Shown: positions 48,301-57,519, counted from the stretch's first letter. The stretch is 58,502 bases of DNA from LSUCC0057 sp042091915 (GCA_042091915.1 JBELGO010000002.1:1-58502); one strand, 5' to 3'. Translations and numbers: made by a program. Notes: generated by a model not told the origin, from the letters alone.

Positions 48301-50282
48301 AACTGCACCTCACTGTTGGCTGAAGCTGGGACAATTGGCTTTTGGCGACGGTAGCGCTTATCGATAGCCGCTAGAACTCCGCCCAATGCCATCAACAGTG
48401 CGCCCAACCAGATGCACCGTATCAACGGCTTAACATGCAACCTAACCGCCCACGCTCGACCCGTCAGAGGTTCACCGAGAGAGACGTACAGATCGCGACC
48501 CAGGCCAGCATCAATATCCGCCTCTGTCATTGTCTGCCCACCGGCAAGATAGGTGCGCTTTTCGGGCATTAGCGTCGATACCGGGCGGCCATCGCGGGTG
48601 ATATCGATAGTGCCGCGCCAAGCATTGTAATTTGGCCCAGGCACCTGCTCGATAGTACGCAGGGAGAATTGGTACCCCATCAGCTCCGAACTATCGCCCG
48701 GTGCTAAACGCACATCGCGCTGTTCGTCATAACTGGTGGTAAAGCCAATCCCCAACACCATGACGCCAATACCAATATGAGCAATGATCATCCCCCAGTA
48801 ACTTCCCGAGAGCTTGCCGAGCGCTTGACCGAGGGTTTGGCCGCGCGCGATTTGCGTGCGCAACTTGCCCAGCACATCATCTGCGCTCATAGCGACCACC
48901 CAAACGGCTAGCAACACAGCGATTGCCGCTCCCCAGTGATAATCGCTGCTGTAGAACCATGGCAGAGCCGCGGCACTTAACAGTGCGACAACCAGCGGCC
49001 AGCGACTGCGTTGCACCGTTGCCGCACCATCACTGCGTTTCCAGCGCGACTGTGGAGCAAAAGCAACAAACACAGCCAGCAGTGACATCAGCGGCACAAA
49101 GAACAAATTAAAGTACGGAGGCCCCACCGATATCTTGCCAAGTTCTAACACATCTGCCACTAGCGGATAGAGTGTTCCAACTAAAATCATTAATGTCGCA
49201 GCAACCAGCAGTAGATTGTTGATCAGCAACAGAGATTCTCGCGACCAGCCCGAGTACTCGCCTGCACTCTTCACCAGTGGTCCGCGCACCGCAAACAACA
49301 GCAGTGAGCCACCAACCACTACCCCCAAGAACATCAGGATAAATAGCCCACGTTCTGGATCGCTGGCAAAGGCGTGTACTGAAGTCAGCACCCCAGAGCG
49401 GACCAGGAAGGTTCCGAGCAGGCTTAGTGAGAAAGCGAAAATAGCCAGCAGCAGCGTCCAGCTGCGAAACAGCCCGCGTTTCTCTGACACAGACAAGGAG
49501 TGAACCAGCGCTGTACCTACCAACCAAGGCATGAAAGAGGCATTTTCTACTGGATCCCAAAACCACCAGCCACCCCAGCCCAGCTCATAGTAGGCCCACC
49601 AACTGCCCAGTGCGATACCGATAGTCAGAAACATCCATGCAATATTGGTCCAAGGCCGCACCCAACGCGCCCAGGCGCTGTCAAACTGGGCCCCCAAGAG
49701 CCCGGCAATAGCGAAAGCAAACGGCACAGCAAAACCGACATAACCCATGTATAGCAATGGCGGGTGGACAATCAAGCCAAAGTCTTGCAGCAGCGGGTTG
49801 AGGTCTTTACCTTCGACTGGCGGGAACGGCAGTACTCGCTCAAAAGGGTTGGAGGTCATCAGTAAGAACAGGCCGAAACCAACCGCCACCATACCTAACA
49901 CAGCCAGTGTGCGAGCCTTTAAAACCAGAGGCAGCGTCTTCGACATTACCGCAACCAACATGGTCCACAGCGATAAGCACAGTGCCCAGAGCAGAAGAGA
50001 GCCCTCGTGAGCGCCCCAGACGGCACTCACTTTAAAGTGAACGGGCAGCTTGGTATTGGAGTTGTTTGCTGCGTAGAGCACGGAAAAGTCATCTTGCAGA
50101 AAAATCGTCACCAGCGCTATGAATGACAACAGCATCAGCAGAAACTGCCCTACCGCTAAACTCGAACCCATGCGCATCCAGGCCGACTGTCCTGTATAGC
50201 TACCCACCATGGGCACCAATGCTTGGAATACCGCTAATACTATGGCCGCGATTAACGCCAAATGCCCCCACTCAGCGATCAT
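48297..50282 (-). CDS. ccmF: Heme lyase subunit CcmF
   Basis: CcmF (661 residues from ATG 50282, after AGGAGAACAG) is the large membrane component of the cytochrome c heme lyase. The WWD heme-handling domain reads GWGGWWFWDPVENASFMPW. Conserved histidines flank it, and about 14 hydrophobic segments are present. A longer reading from 50375 would overlap ccmE and is rejected. It overlaps ccmE by 11 nt. Confidence 0.96.
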   Translation of the reverse strand: MIAEWGHLALIAAIVLAVFQALVPMVGSYTGQSAWMRMGSSLAVGQFLLMLLSFIALVTIFLQDDFSVLYAANNSNTKLPVHFKVSAVWGAHEGSLLLWALCLSLWTMLVAVMSKTLPLVLKARTLAVLGMVAVGFGLFLLMTSNPFERVLPFPPVEGKDLNPLLQDFGLIVHPPLLYMGYVGFAVPFAFAIAGLLGAQFDSAWARWVRPWTNIAWMFLTIGIALGSWWAYYELGWGGWWFWDPVENASFMPWLVGTALVHSLSVSEKRGLFRSWTLLLAIFAFSLSLLGTFLVRSGVLTSVHAFASDPERGLFILMFLGVVVGGSLLLFAVRGPLVKSAGEYSGWSRESLLLINNLLLVAATLMILVGTLYPLVADVLELGKISVGPPYFNLFFVPLMSLLAVFVAFAPQSRWKRSDGAATVQRSRWPLVVALLSAAALPWFYSSDYHWGAAIAVLLAVWVVAMSADDVLGKLRTQIARGQTLGQALGKLSGSYWGMIIAHIGIGVMVLGIGFTTSYDEQRDVRLAPGDSSELMGYQFSLRTIEQVPGPNYNAWRGTIDITRDGRPVSTLMPEKRTYLAGGQTMTEADIDAGLGRDLYVSLGEPLTGRAWAVRLHVKPLIRCIWLGALLMALGGVLAAIDKRYRRQKPIVPASANSEVQL

Positions 50283-50796
50283 AACTGTTCTCCTGATAAG
50301 AGTTCTCTTCACTGCCGGCAGGGGGCTGGTACTCGCCATTTTCATCGCGCTGCTTGTTTGATTCGCGGCGCTCATGCCCTTGTTCCATAGCGTCGGCCAC
50401 TTCCGGTGGCATGTAGGTCTCGTCGTGTTTGGCTAATACTTCGCTAGCCACAAGCACACCCTGCTCGTTGAGAGTCCCTGTCGCCACTATAGCTTCACCC
50501 TCAGCAAATAAGTCAGGCAAAATCCCGGTGTATTCAATGCGCACCTCTTCCGCCCCGTCGGTAACATCAAAAGCGACAAACAGAGAATCATCTGCGCGCT
50601 CGACACTGCCGCGCACTACCATACCGCCGGCGCGCAAACGCACTCCGGTGGGGGCTTCACCATCAGCTATTTGAATAGGCGTATAAAAGAGATTGATGTT
50701 CTCTCGCAACGCGAATGACATCAGCCCAACCACCACTGATGAGACCACCACGATCAATAAAACCCACTTTAAACGCTGCTTGCGCACTGGATGCAT
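50272..50796 (-). CDS. ccmE: Heme chaperone CcmE
   Basis: A 174-residue periplasmic heme chaperone with one N-terminal membrane helix (LLIVVVSSVVVGLMSFAL). Covalent heme binding occurs at His124 in LAKHDETYMPPE, with Tyr128 as axial ligand (E. coli His130 and Tyr134). The C-terminal tail is long and hydrophilic (Glu/Gln/Ser/Asn-rich). It lies 33 nt behind ccmD. Confidence 0.95.
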   Translation of the reverse strand: MHPVRKQRLKWVLLIVVVSSVVVGLMSFALRENINLFYTPIQIADGEAPTGVRLRAGGMVVRGSVERADDSLFVAFDVTDGAEEVRIEYTGILPDLFAEGEAIVATGTLNEQGVLVASEVLAKHDETYMPPEVADAMEQGHERRESNKQRDENGEYQPPAGSEENSYQENSYDR

Positions 50797-50829
50797 GAGT
50801 CCTCTCCTAAAGTTAAATTCTGTTTAAGG

Positions 50830-51036
50830 CTAGCGGCTAGCGGCACGACGCTTCTGGCGCTGCTGCTCTGCACGAACACCCTCTAACAAACGCTTGCGTC
50901 GCTGCAGCGGCGCCACTACGAGCACCATCATCACCACCAAGGTCACTGCTACCGAAGCCCAGACAAAGGGACCGTGCCCATCCATCTGCCAAAAATCTGT
51001 CCAACTATTAAATTGCCAAAATGTGGTTTGCTTCAT
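50830..51036 (-). CDS. ccmD: Heme exporter protein CcmD
   Basis: A 68-residue small membrane protein. DGHGPFVWASVAVTLVVMMVLVVAPLQRR contains the single membrane helix (about 26-43) and the usual FVW motif, followed by a basic cytoplasmic tail. CcmD holds CcmC and CcmE together. Its ATG overlaps the ccmC stop by four nt. Confidence 0.9.
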   Translation of the reverse strand: MKQTTFWQFNSWTDFWQMDGHGPFVWASVAVTLVVMMVLVVAPLQRRKRLLEGVRAEQQRQKRRAASR

Positions 51037-51785
51037 TTAGACACCTCATCAGAATTAGCTAGCTCTGCGACCCAGCTGCTATTGGCTTCTCGCGCAATGA
51101 CTTCGGCGCGCATCGACAGCAGTAGCGCCACGGCATAAAAGAGATAAAAACCCACTACCATCACTAACAATGGCTGCAGCATCGAGCTGTGCAGTGTGCT
51201 CTCACCGGTTAATTTAAGCGACGCAGGCTGATGCAGGGTGTACCACCAATCAACCGACTTATAGATGATCGGTACATTGACTGTTCCAACTAGCCCCAAC
51301 AGAGCTGCTGCCTTAGCGCCTTGCTCTTGGCGCTCAAACGCTTGATAGAGCGCAATCACACCCATGTACAAAAACATCAATACCAACATCGAGGTAATCC
51401 GCGCATCCCAGATCCAATAAGTACCCCAGGTAGGCTTGCCCCATACTGCACCGGTAAATAGCGCGACAAAGGTCAGCGCGGCACCGATAGTGGCCGCACA
51501 GCGCATCGCCGTATAGGCCAACTTCATTTTCCAGATCAGACCAATAGCGCCAGCAATAGCCATCAGGTAATAGCCCGCCAAGGCTAAAAACGATGCCGGC
51601 ACATGCAGATAAATTATTCGGTAGCTATTGCCCTGTTTGAAGTCTGCCGGTGCCACTGCCAGCCCCCAGACCACGCCGACACCGAGAAATAGCACGGCGG
51701 CGCAAGCTAACCACGGCAACCAGCTGCCAGAGCGCTGATAAAACCATCGCGGCGAACCCCATTGATGAAACCACTGCCATGCCAT
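51033..51785 (-). CDS. ccmC: Heme exporter protein CcmC
   Basis: A 250-residue, six-helix membrane protein that loads heme onto CcmE. The WWD domain reads WGTYWIWDARITSM, and the flanking His residues are in LHVPASF and near LHSSM. I chose ATG 51785; the open frame to 51845 overlaps ccmB. It is followed directly by ccmD. Confidence 0.96.
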   Translation of the reverse strand: MAWQWFHQWGSPRWFYQRSGSWLPWLACAAVLFLGVGVVWGLAVAPADFKQGNSYRIIYLHVPASFLALAGYYLMAIAGAIGLIWKMKLAYTAMRCAATIGAALTFVALFTGAVWGKPTWGTYWIWDARITSMLVLMFLYMGVIALYQAFERQEQGAKAAALLGLVGTVNVPIIYKSVDWWYTLHQPASLKLTGESTLHSSMLQPLLVMVVGFYLFYAVALLLSMRAEVIAREANSSWVAELANSDEVSK

Positions 51786-51813
51786 AGTTTTTTCCTCGCA
51801 AATAATCTTCAGG

Positions 51814-52485
51814 TTAATCGCTGGCGGTAAGTCGCAGCGCGCCAACTACCACCAGTGGGCAGAGCGCCACTGCAGCTAGAGTTAGCGCAGCAAGTAGCGC
51901 TAACGGCGCCAACCAACCAAATCCCTCGATGGCACGCTGCACAGTCGCCGAGCCAAAAATTATCACCGGCACATACAGAGGCATAACAATCAGCGTCAAC
52001 AAGACACCGCTGCGCTGCAGCGAAACCGTCAGCGCCGCCCCCATTGCACCGATAAAACTGAGCGCCAAAGTTCCCACCGCCAGGCTTGCCAGCAGCGGCA
52101 GCCATCCTGCAGCGGGAAGCGACAAAAGAGTGGCCAGCAATGGCGCCACCAGCGTCAAAGGCAGACCCGTCACTAACCAGTGAGCCAGCACCTTGCCGAG
52201 AACTGTGAACAGCATTCCGCTGGGCGCCAACAGCAACTGATCGAGAGAGCCATCGCGATAATCTTCAGTGAACAGTGGTTCCAGTGAGAGCAGCGTCGCC
52301 AGCAGTGCCATAACCCAGATCATACCGGGAGCCAGGGCGGCGAGTACTTTGGCCTCTGGCGAGACACCGAGCGGCACCAATGCCGCTAACATAATAAAAA
52401 ATAGCAACGGATTGGCCAGTTCACTGCGGCGCCGTGAGGCGAGCAGCAGCTCGCGGTGCAGGGTGGCTAAAGTATCACTGCGCAC
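51814..52485 (-). CDS. ccmB: Heme exporter protein CcmB
   Basis: A 223-residue permease subunit of the CcmAB ABC transporter, which supplies the energy for release of holo-CcmE. The start HRELLLASRRRSELANPLLF and LFTEDYRDGSLDQLLLAP are standard. Six hydrophobic segments follow. I prefer GTG 52485, 7 nt after GAGGAG; a GTG two codons upstream is almost on top of it. It overlaps ccmA by 11 nt. Confidence 0.94.
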   Translation of the reverse strand: MRSDTLATLHRELLLASRRRSELANPLLFFIMLAALVPLGVSPEAKVLAALAPGMIWVMALLATLLSLEPLFTEDYRDGSLDQLLLAPSGMLFTVLGKVLAHWLVTGLPLTLVAPLLATLLSLPAAGWLPLLASLAVGTLALSFIGAMGAALTVSLQRSGVLLTLIVMPLYVPVIIFGSATVQRAIEGFGWLAPLALLAALTLAAVALCPLVVVGALRLTASD

Positions 52486-53155
52486 TGTCACTCTCCTCGC
52501 GCAGATCGATAGTGGTCAGCCCCGGCAACTCTACGTCTTGGTGACTGGTAAGAATAATACCGCCACCCTTGGCAAGGTGCGCCAGCATCCACTTCTCAAG
52601 TAGCTTGACGCCCTTTTTGTCTATCGCGGTAAAGGGTTCATCCAGCAACCAAACTCTGGCGCGACTGAGCAGCAACATTGCCAGTGCCACACGACGCTTT
52701 TGGCCGGCAGAAAACGTACTGCACGGCAGATCTTCGTAGCCTGCCAAGCCCACTTCAGCCAGAGCCGACATGACTTCTTGTTCACAGAAGTGATGGCGAC
52801 TATCGACACAATGGAGAAGATTTTCCAGCGCGGTAAGCTGACTCTTGACTGCACTTTGATGACCGAGAAATAACAATTCGCTGCGATAAACGTGAGGATT
52901 CGAGAGCACCGACTCGCCGAGATAGTTGAGGGCGCCAGAGGTTGGAGAAAGCAACCCGGCAGCCAGGCGCAGCAGCGAGGTTTTACCGGCGCCGTTTGCG
53001 CCTTTGATTTGCAGTGCTTGTCCCGCGCTGAGCTGCAGCGACAAATTAGAAAAAATAGACCGTGAACCACGCTGACAACTGACTCCCTGTAGAGTCAGCA
53101 GAGGTTGCTCAATGGCGGGATAATCCTGCACAGAAATTGGGGGCAAATCCGGCAT
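52475..53155 (-). CDS. ccmA: Cytochrome c biogenesis ATP-binding protein CcmA
   Basis: A 226-residue ABC ATPase. Walker A is GANGAGKTSLL, the signature is FSAGQKRRVALAML, Walker B is VWLLDEPFTAID and the switch His is in LTSHQD. The CcmA-specific QKRR replaces the usual GGQ. It is the first gene of the nine-gene ccm operon and is preceded by 89 nt of noncoding DNA after the small PA3496-like gene. Confidence 0.96.
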   Translation of the reverse strand: MPDLPPISVQDYPAIEQPLLTLQGVSCQRGSRSIFSNLSLQLSAGQALQIKGANGAGKTSLLRLAAGLLSPTSGALNYLGESVLSNPHVYRSELLFLGHQSAVKSQLTALENLLHCVDSRHHFCEQEVMSALAEVGLAGYEDLPCSTFSAGQKRRVALAMLLLSRARVWLLDEPFTAIDKKGVKLLEKWMLAHLAKGGGIILTSHQDVELPGLTTIDLREESDSAQ

Positions 53156-53244
53156 CCATAGTCTATTTCAAAGGGCGGATAGTATGCCAAAAAAAACTTA
53201 AGAAAACCTGAGTAAATGACCGCCTCAGCTGTATGGGTTTAGCC

Positions 53245-53436
53245 TCAATCTATGTCGAAGTCGTACTCATCAATCTGACGTCTTAGCCGCGACTCCTCAA
53301 GCTTGGCTTCAAGACGGCGGCGCGCCTCCAAACTCAACTGTGCTCGAGCGCGCTCGGCAGCTGCACTGGATACGTTGCGCTCGACTTCTTGACCCTCTTC
53401 CATATCGCTGTCGGCATCAAATTCTTCTTCGCTCAT
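53245..53436 (-). CDS. PA3496-family small acidic protein
   Basis: A 63-residue protein with an acidic N-terminus (MSEEEFDADSDMEEGQE) and a helical RARAQLSLEARRRLEAKLEESRL region (split across arginine-rich turns), ending in RQIDEYDFD. The ending LEARRRxE...RLRRQxxxYDFD matches the PA3496 family of putative envelope-integrity proteins in Pseudomonas. No catalytic motif exists. It lies ahead of ccmA on the same strand. Confidence 0.8.
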   Translation of the reverse strand: MSEEEFDADSDMEEGQEVERNVSSAAAERARAQLSLEARRRLEAKLEESRLRRQIDEYDFDID

Positions 53437-53609
53437 TACTCTCTCGACCTCTGGTCACAAAAGCAAAATAGGCTTGCGTTGAGCCCTTTCTTTTCTTGGC
53501 AAAAAATAATCCTAACGGCGGCGCCGGTCAAGAAAAATAAACCAATAAAAATCAGCATGTTAGAATATTTTTCGCAGACCCGTTTCAGCGCGGCAACAAC
53601 ACTCAAGTA

Positions 53610-53638
53610 ATGACCGCAAATCGACTAAACGCTATACT
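53610..53638 (+). promoter_or_regulatory. Predicted sigma-70 promoter of fnr
   Basis: ATGACC (53610-53615) and TATACT (53633-53638) are 17 bases apart and about 48 bases before the fnr start codon. No FNR box is seen over it. Confidence 0.5.
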
Positions 53639-53685
53639 AACTTTCTTTGATAGAAACTTTTCGTCACACACAACAAAGAGCCAAT

Positions 53686-54408
53686 ATGTCTTCGCCCACC
53701 TGCCCCAACGGTACCGCTAGCTGCAAAGACTGCCGCATGAACCCACTCTGTCTCCCCCTCGCCTTGCGCGACGGAGATCTCGCCACGCTCGATGAAATGA
53801 TTGAGCGAGGCAAACCCCTGCAGCGCAAAGAAAACGTATTTTTCGTTGGCGATAGTTATCGAGGCGTCTATGTGGTGCGCAGCGGTGCAGTGAAGCTGGC
53901 GATTACAAACGCCGATGGCACTGAGCAGATCACTGGATTTTACTTAGCAGGGGAAATTTTTGGTTGGGATGGCCTTGCGCAAGGCCGCCACACTAATACC
54001 GCCACAGCTCTAGAGACCACCGCCATCTGCGCAATACCCTCTGAGCGAATGGAGGAGTTAAGCGTCACCCTGCCCGATCTGCGTCGACATTTCATGCAAC
54101 TGATGAGCCGTGAAATTGCGGTAGACCAGCAGATGTTAGCACTCTTGAGCAAAAGCTCTGCCGATCGCCGTTTAGCGGCTTTATTAATATCGCTCTCCAA
54201 GCGGCTAGAGCGCCAAAAGCTGTCGGCTAGCCGCTTCAGGCTACCCATGTCACGAGCCGAAATCGCCAACTATTTAGGCCTTACTGTCGAAACGGTCAGT
54301 CGCGTCTTTGGACGCTTTCAAACTCAAAAACTCATCGCTGTCGATAAACGCGATATCTCCCTGCTCGCCCTGGATGAACTGCGTGCATTGAGCGAAGAAC
54401 CGGAGTAA
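53686..54408 (+). CDS. Fnr/Anr-family oxygen-sensing transcriptional regulator
   Basis: A 240-residue CRP-type regulator from ATG 53686 (AAAGAG upstream). The [4Fe-4S] ligands are Cys13, Cys16, Cys22 and Cys115; an extra Cys6 is present. The cyclic-nucleotide-like beta-roll covers about 25-140. The C-terminal helix-turn-helix is MSRAEIANYLGLTVETVSRVF, nearly the E. coli FNR helix, with the ETVSR recognition residues for TTGAT sites. It should switch on anaerobic respiration genes when oxygen falls. It lies opposite the ccm operon and 6 nt ahead of cca. Confidence 0.93.
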   Translation: MSSPTCPNGTASCKDCRMNPLCLPLALRDGDLATLDEMIERGKPLQRKENVFFVGDSYRGVYVVRSGAVKLAITNADGTEQITGFYLAGEIFGWDGLAQGRHTNTATALETTAICAIPSERMEELSVTLPDLRRHFMQLMSREIAVDQQMLALLSKSSADRRLAALLISLSKRLERQKLSASRFRLPMSRAEIANYLGLTVETVSRVFGRFQTQKLIAVDKRDISLLALDELRALSEEPE

Positions 54409-54414
54409 CCCTCA

Positions 54415-55563
54415 ATGTCTGAGCTCAACTCACTACAGAGATTCAAGGTGGGAGGCGCGGTGCGCGATCGGCTGCTCGGCTACCCAAGCAACGAGATCGA
54501 CTGGGTGGTTGTCGGAGCCACTCCCGAACAGATGAGTGCTGCCGGCCTTACCCCTGTAGGTCGAGACTTTCCGGTATTTATCGATCCAGACAGTGGCGAT
54601 GAGTACGCTTTGGCGCGCACTGAGCGCAAAGCCGGCCACGGTTATCACGGCTTTCAGTTTTACACTTCACCCGATGTCACTCTTGAACAGGATCTTCAAC
54701 GCCGCGATCTCACCGTTAATGCCATAGCAGAGGACCGGGAAGGAAACCTCATAGACCCCTGCGGTGGTGTGGAAGATCTTAGGCAGCGAGTGTTGCGACA
54801 TATATCACCAGCCTTCTGTGAAGATCCACTGCGGGTTTTACGAGTAGCAAGATTTGCCGCACGCTACCATCATCTCAATTTTAGAGTGGCTGCAGAAACA
54901 CGCGCCTTGATGGCGGATATAAGCAGCAGTGGCGAGCTCAAACACCTCTCTGCAGAGCGCGTCTGGCGCGAGACCGAGCGAGCGCTGGGCGAGCGCAACG
55001 GCGCTATTTACTTCGCACTGTTAGTGGAGTGTGGCGCTGCGCAAAAGCTCTTTGCACAGATCTGCAGCGACGCCTCGCAAGTACAGCATCTGCTGACAGC
55101 ATTAGAGTGCGCCGACCAGCTGCGTTTAAATGCCCAGGAAAAGTTTGCAGTGCTAGCCTGTGCCGCCTGTGGCGACCGAGCCAGGCCACTGGCAAGTAAG
55201 ATTGAAACGCTGTGCAAGCGCTTGCGCACGCCCACCAAAACCCGCCAACTGGCTCTGCAGCTTTGCCGCTATGGCGAAGCCCTGCGCGCACCGCGCTCTT
55301 ACGCGGCAGACCATCTGCTGGCGGCACTACAAGGCAGCGGAGCAGCTAAATCTGCACTGCATCTCACCCAACTGCTGGACTGTCTAGCGGCACTACCCAA
55401 CCCACCGAGCAAAACGGAATGCGCATGGCTAATGCGCTGCCAGTTAGAACTCAGCGGAGTTTCAATTGCCGATGTCGTTGCTGCGGGGGCTAGTGGACAA
55501 GAGATTGGAGAGACACTAGAACGCCGCCAGATTGAACTGCTTGAAAAGTTAATCAGCTGTTAA
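54415..55563 (+). CDS. cca: CCA-adding enzyme (tRNA nucleotidyltransferase), class II
   Basis: A 382-residue enzyme that adds or repairs the 3' CCA of tRNA. GGAVRD is at about residues 13-18, the metal pair is E-x-D in the NEIDWVVVG segment (E-x-D also occurs in Acinetobacter), and RRDLTVNA, EDPLRVLRVARFAARY and the ERVWRETE neck are standard. Against E. coli Cca the HD phosphohydrolase region is lost: where CHDLGKG and HHGH should be, the sequence is CAACGDR with about 20 residues missing. So CCA addition is expected, but the extra phosphohydrolase activity is not. Confidence 0.94.
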   Translation: MSELNSLQRFKVGGAVRDRLLGYPSNEIDWVVVGATPEQMSAAGLTPVGRDFPVFIDPDSGDEYALARTERKAGHGYHGFQFYTSPDVTLEQDLQRRDLTVNAIAEDREGNLIDPCGGVEDLRQRVLRHISPAFCEDPLRVLRVARFAARYHHLNFRVAAETRALMADISSSGELKHLSAERVWRETERALGERNGAIYFALLVECGAAQKLFAQICSDASQVQHLLTALECADQLRLNAQEKFAVLACAACGDRARPLASKIETLCKRLRTPTKTRQLALQLCRYGEALRAPRSYAADHLLAALQGSGAAKSALHLTQLLDCLAALPNPPSKTECAWLMRCQLELSGVSIADVVAAGASGQEIGETLERRQIELLEKLISC

Positions 55564-55568
55564 CCTAC

Positions 55569-56084
55569 TCACTCGGGCATTGGCAGAGTGATCGCGTGCC
55601 ATCGGAAGGGAACTGCTTGCAGTGGTTGGCTGGCATGGTTGTATGCCTGCCACAGCTGCCGATAGCTCTGACCCACTGCTGGGTGAATCTCATCGCCGGC
55701 GATATCAGCTAAAGGCTTTAAGACATAGGCGTTGAAGAGAATCTCCTCGCGCGGCAGAGTAATCCCCGCAAACACGCCACAACAGCTGTCACAGGTGAGA
55801 ATATCAATATCCAGTGTGCGCCCAGAAAACTTTTCCCCGTTGCGCACGCGGCCATTGTCAGCCTCTATCTGCTTTAGTTGCGCAGCTAGCTCTGGCAGCG
55901 GTGTATCGGTCTGGATAGCGACAACATTGTTTAGAAATGGGTCGCCAACAAACCCGACAGAGGCGCTTTCATACATCGGCGAGAGCACTATCTCACCGTA
56001 ATTTCTTTGCAGTGCATCAAGTGCCGCCGTTAAATTTAAGTAGCGATTTGTATTGCTACCCAGCGAGAGATAATAACGGCTCAT
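55569..56084 (-). CDS. folK: 6-hydroxymethyl-7,8-dihydropterin pyrophosphokinase
   Basis: A 171-residue enzyme that activates the pterin for folate synthesis by transfer of pyrophosphate from ATP. The start YYLSLGSNTN, then the strand FLNNVVAIQT, the loop RNGEKFSGRTLDIDIL with the metal Asp pair, and LPREEI are standard. It overlaps folB by one base and converges on cca with a gap of 5 nt. The length is normal. Confidence 0.96.
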   Translation of the reverse strand: MSRYYLSLGSNTNRYLNLTAALDALQRNYGEIVLSPMYESASVGFVGDPFLNNVVAIQTDTPLPELAAQLKQIEADNGRVRNGEKFSGRTLDIDILTCDSCCGVFAGITLPREEILFNAYVLKPLADIAGDEIHPAVGQSYRQLWQAYNHASQPLQAVPFRWHAITLPMPE

Positions 56085-56440
56085 CAGCTGCGCTCGCCGC
56101 GCTCGATAATCAAACCAACGTCATCGGCAGCGCGCAAAGCGCCCGGCTTGCTCAAGCGCAGCCGCAACCACTGCACAGAGAACTCTTCGCGGATAATAGC
56201 GGCTACCTTTTCAGCCATGGTCTCGACGAGTAAAAATTCGCTGTCGCCGACAAATTGCTGCACGCGCTTAGAGATCGATTTATAGTTCAATGCAAAAGCG
56301 ATATCGTCGGTTTTTGCTGCAGGGCGGATATCTGTGGACATCTCTAAATCGATACTGACGCGCTGCTTTACCTCGCGCTCCCAATCGAAGATGCCGATAA
56401 TGCACTCAATTTGTAAATTTTTAATGTAGACAATATCCAT
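56084..56440 (-). CDS. folB: Dihydroneopterin aldolase
   Basis: A 118-residue enzyme of folate synthesis that cleaves dihydroneopterin to the hydroxymethylpterin used by FolK, its neighbour. IECIIGIFDWEREVKQ, DLEMSTDI, LNYKSISKRV and the LLVETMAEKVA segment with the catalytic Glu are typical. The C-terminal strand has LRLSKPGALRAADDVG. It begins in the last base of tsaD. Confidence 0.96.
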   Translation of the reverse strand: MDIVYIKNLQIECIIGIFDWEREVKQRVSIDLEMSTDIRPAAKTDDIAFALNYKSISKRVQQFVGDSEFLLVETMAEKVAAIIREEFSVQWLRLRLSKPGALRAADDVGLIIERGERS

Positions 56441-57501
56441 CAGGCACTCTCTTGTATTGAAGGCAGTTCGTCCAGTGGCCAGCGCGGGCGCACCTCTACG
56501 GCCAAGTCTAAATCGTTGTTGGCTGCTTCATCTAATGAGGCTGCTGCCAATCTTCTCCAGCCAGCATAAGCAATCATCGCGCCATTATCAGTACAAAACT
56601 CTTGCCGAGCATAAAATAATTCGCCATCAACCTTAGCCAAAGCTGTCGACAATACCTCGCGCAGCCTCTTATTGGCAGACACTCCGCCGGCGATAACCAG
56701 TCTGCGCATACCGGTTTGCACAAGAGCGCGACGGCATTTTATCGCCAGCGTTTCGGCAACCGCCAGCTCAAAACCAGCCGCTATATCTGCCATCACGAGG
56801 CGGCTCGGCAGCGGTGCTGTGCCACGTTCAGCCGCGATCAGATTGCGCGCAAAGGTCTTCAAACCGGAGAAGCTAAAATCTAGCCCTGGGCGATCGGTCA
56901 TCGGTCGCGGAAAACGAAACTTCAGAGCATCGCCGGTTTCTGCAAGCGCAGCTAAATTTGGCCCTCCGGGATAATCCAGATCGAGTAGTTTGGCGGTTTT
57001 ATCGAACGCTTCACCGGCCGCATCATCAACAGATTCACCGAGTGTTTGGTAGCGCCCTACTCCCTCGACCGCCACCAACTGTGTATGGCCGCCCGATACT
57101 AGCAGGGCCACAAATGGAAATGCTGGTGGATTGCTCTCCAACATAGGTGCAAGCAGATGACCCTCCATATGATGGACACCAATGGCCGGAATATCCAACG
57201 ACCAAGCTAGCGATTTTGCAAAAGAGGCCCCCACCAACAGTGCACCCATTAAACCCGGCCCAGCGGTGTAGGCTATACCCTCGAGATCGCTGCGCTCTAC
57301 ATTCGCCTCAACAAAAAGTGCTTCAAGCAGCGGTAGCAGTTTGCGCGCATGGTCGCGCGAAGCGAGCTCTGGGACCACACCGCCAAAATCTTTGTGTAGT
57401 TTGACTTGAGAGTAAATATTGTGAGCGAGCAGACCACGTTGGCTGCAATACAGCGCCAATCCAGTCTCATCGCAGGAGCTCTCTATGCCCAATACCAACA
57501 T
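56440..57501 (-). CDS. tsaD: tRNA N6-threonylcarbamoyladenosine synthesis protein TsaD
   Basis: A 353-residue ASKHA-fold ATPase that, with TsaB and TsaE, transfers threonylcarbamoyl to A37 of ANN-decoding tRNAs. LGIESSCDETG opens the protein. Metal ligands His111 and His115 are in VHHMEGHLLA. VSGGHTQLV, GEAFDKTAKLL, FSFSGLKT and VIAGGVSANKRLR are the classical motifs. The start ATG lies 18 nt after the hairpin at 57520-57547. It is divergent from rpsU, as in enteric bacteria and Pseudomonas. Confidence 0.97.
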   Translation of the reverse strand: MLVLGIESSCDETGLALYCSQRGLLAHNIYSQVKLHKDFGGVVPELASRDHARKLLPLLEALFVEANVERSDLEGIAYTAGPGLMGALLVGASFAKSLAWSLDIPAIGVHHMEGHLLAPMLESNPPAFPFVALLVSGGHTQLVAVEGVGRYQTLGESVDDAAGEAFDKTAKLLDLDYPGGPNLAALAETGDALKFRFPRPMTDRPGLDFSFSGLKTFARNLIAAERGTAPLPSRLVMADIAAGFELAVAETLAIKCRRALVQTGMRRLVIAGGVSANKRLREVLSTALAKVDGELFYARQEFCTDNGAMIAYAGWRRLAAASLDEAANNDLDLAVEVRPRWPLDELPSIQESA

Positions 57502-57519
57502 TTACTGTCTCTTCATCGT

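Noticed and set aside
53437..53685. FNR box upstream of fnr or ccmA
   Set aside because: No TTGAT-N4-ATCAA or one-mismatch version was found by eye.
54480..54530. E-x-D in place of D-x-D at the Cca metal site
   Set aside because: First looked like a catalytic loss, but I recall E-x-D at this position in other gammaproteobacterial Cca enzymes such as Acinetobacter.
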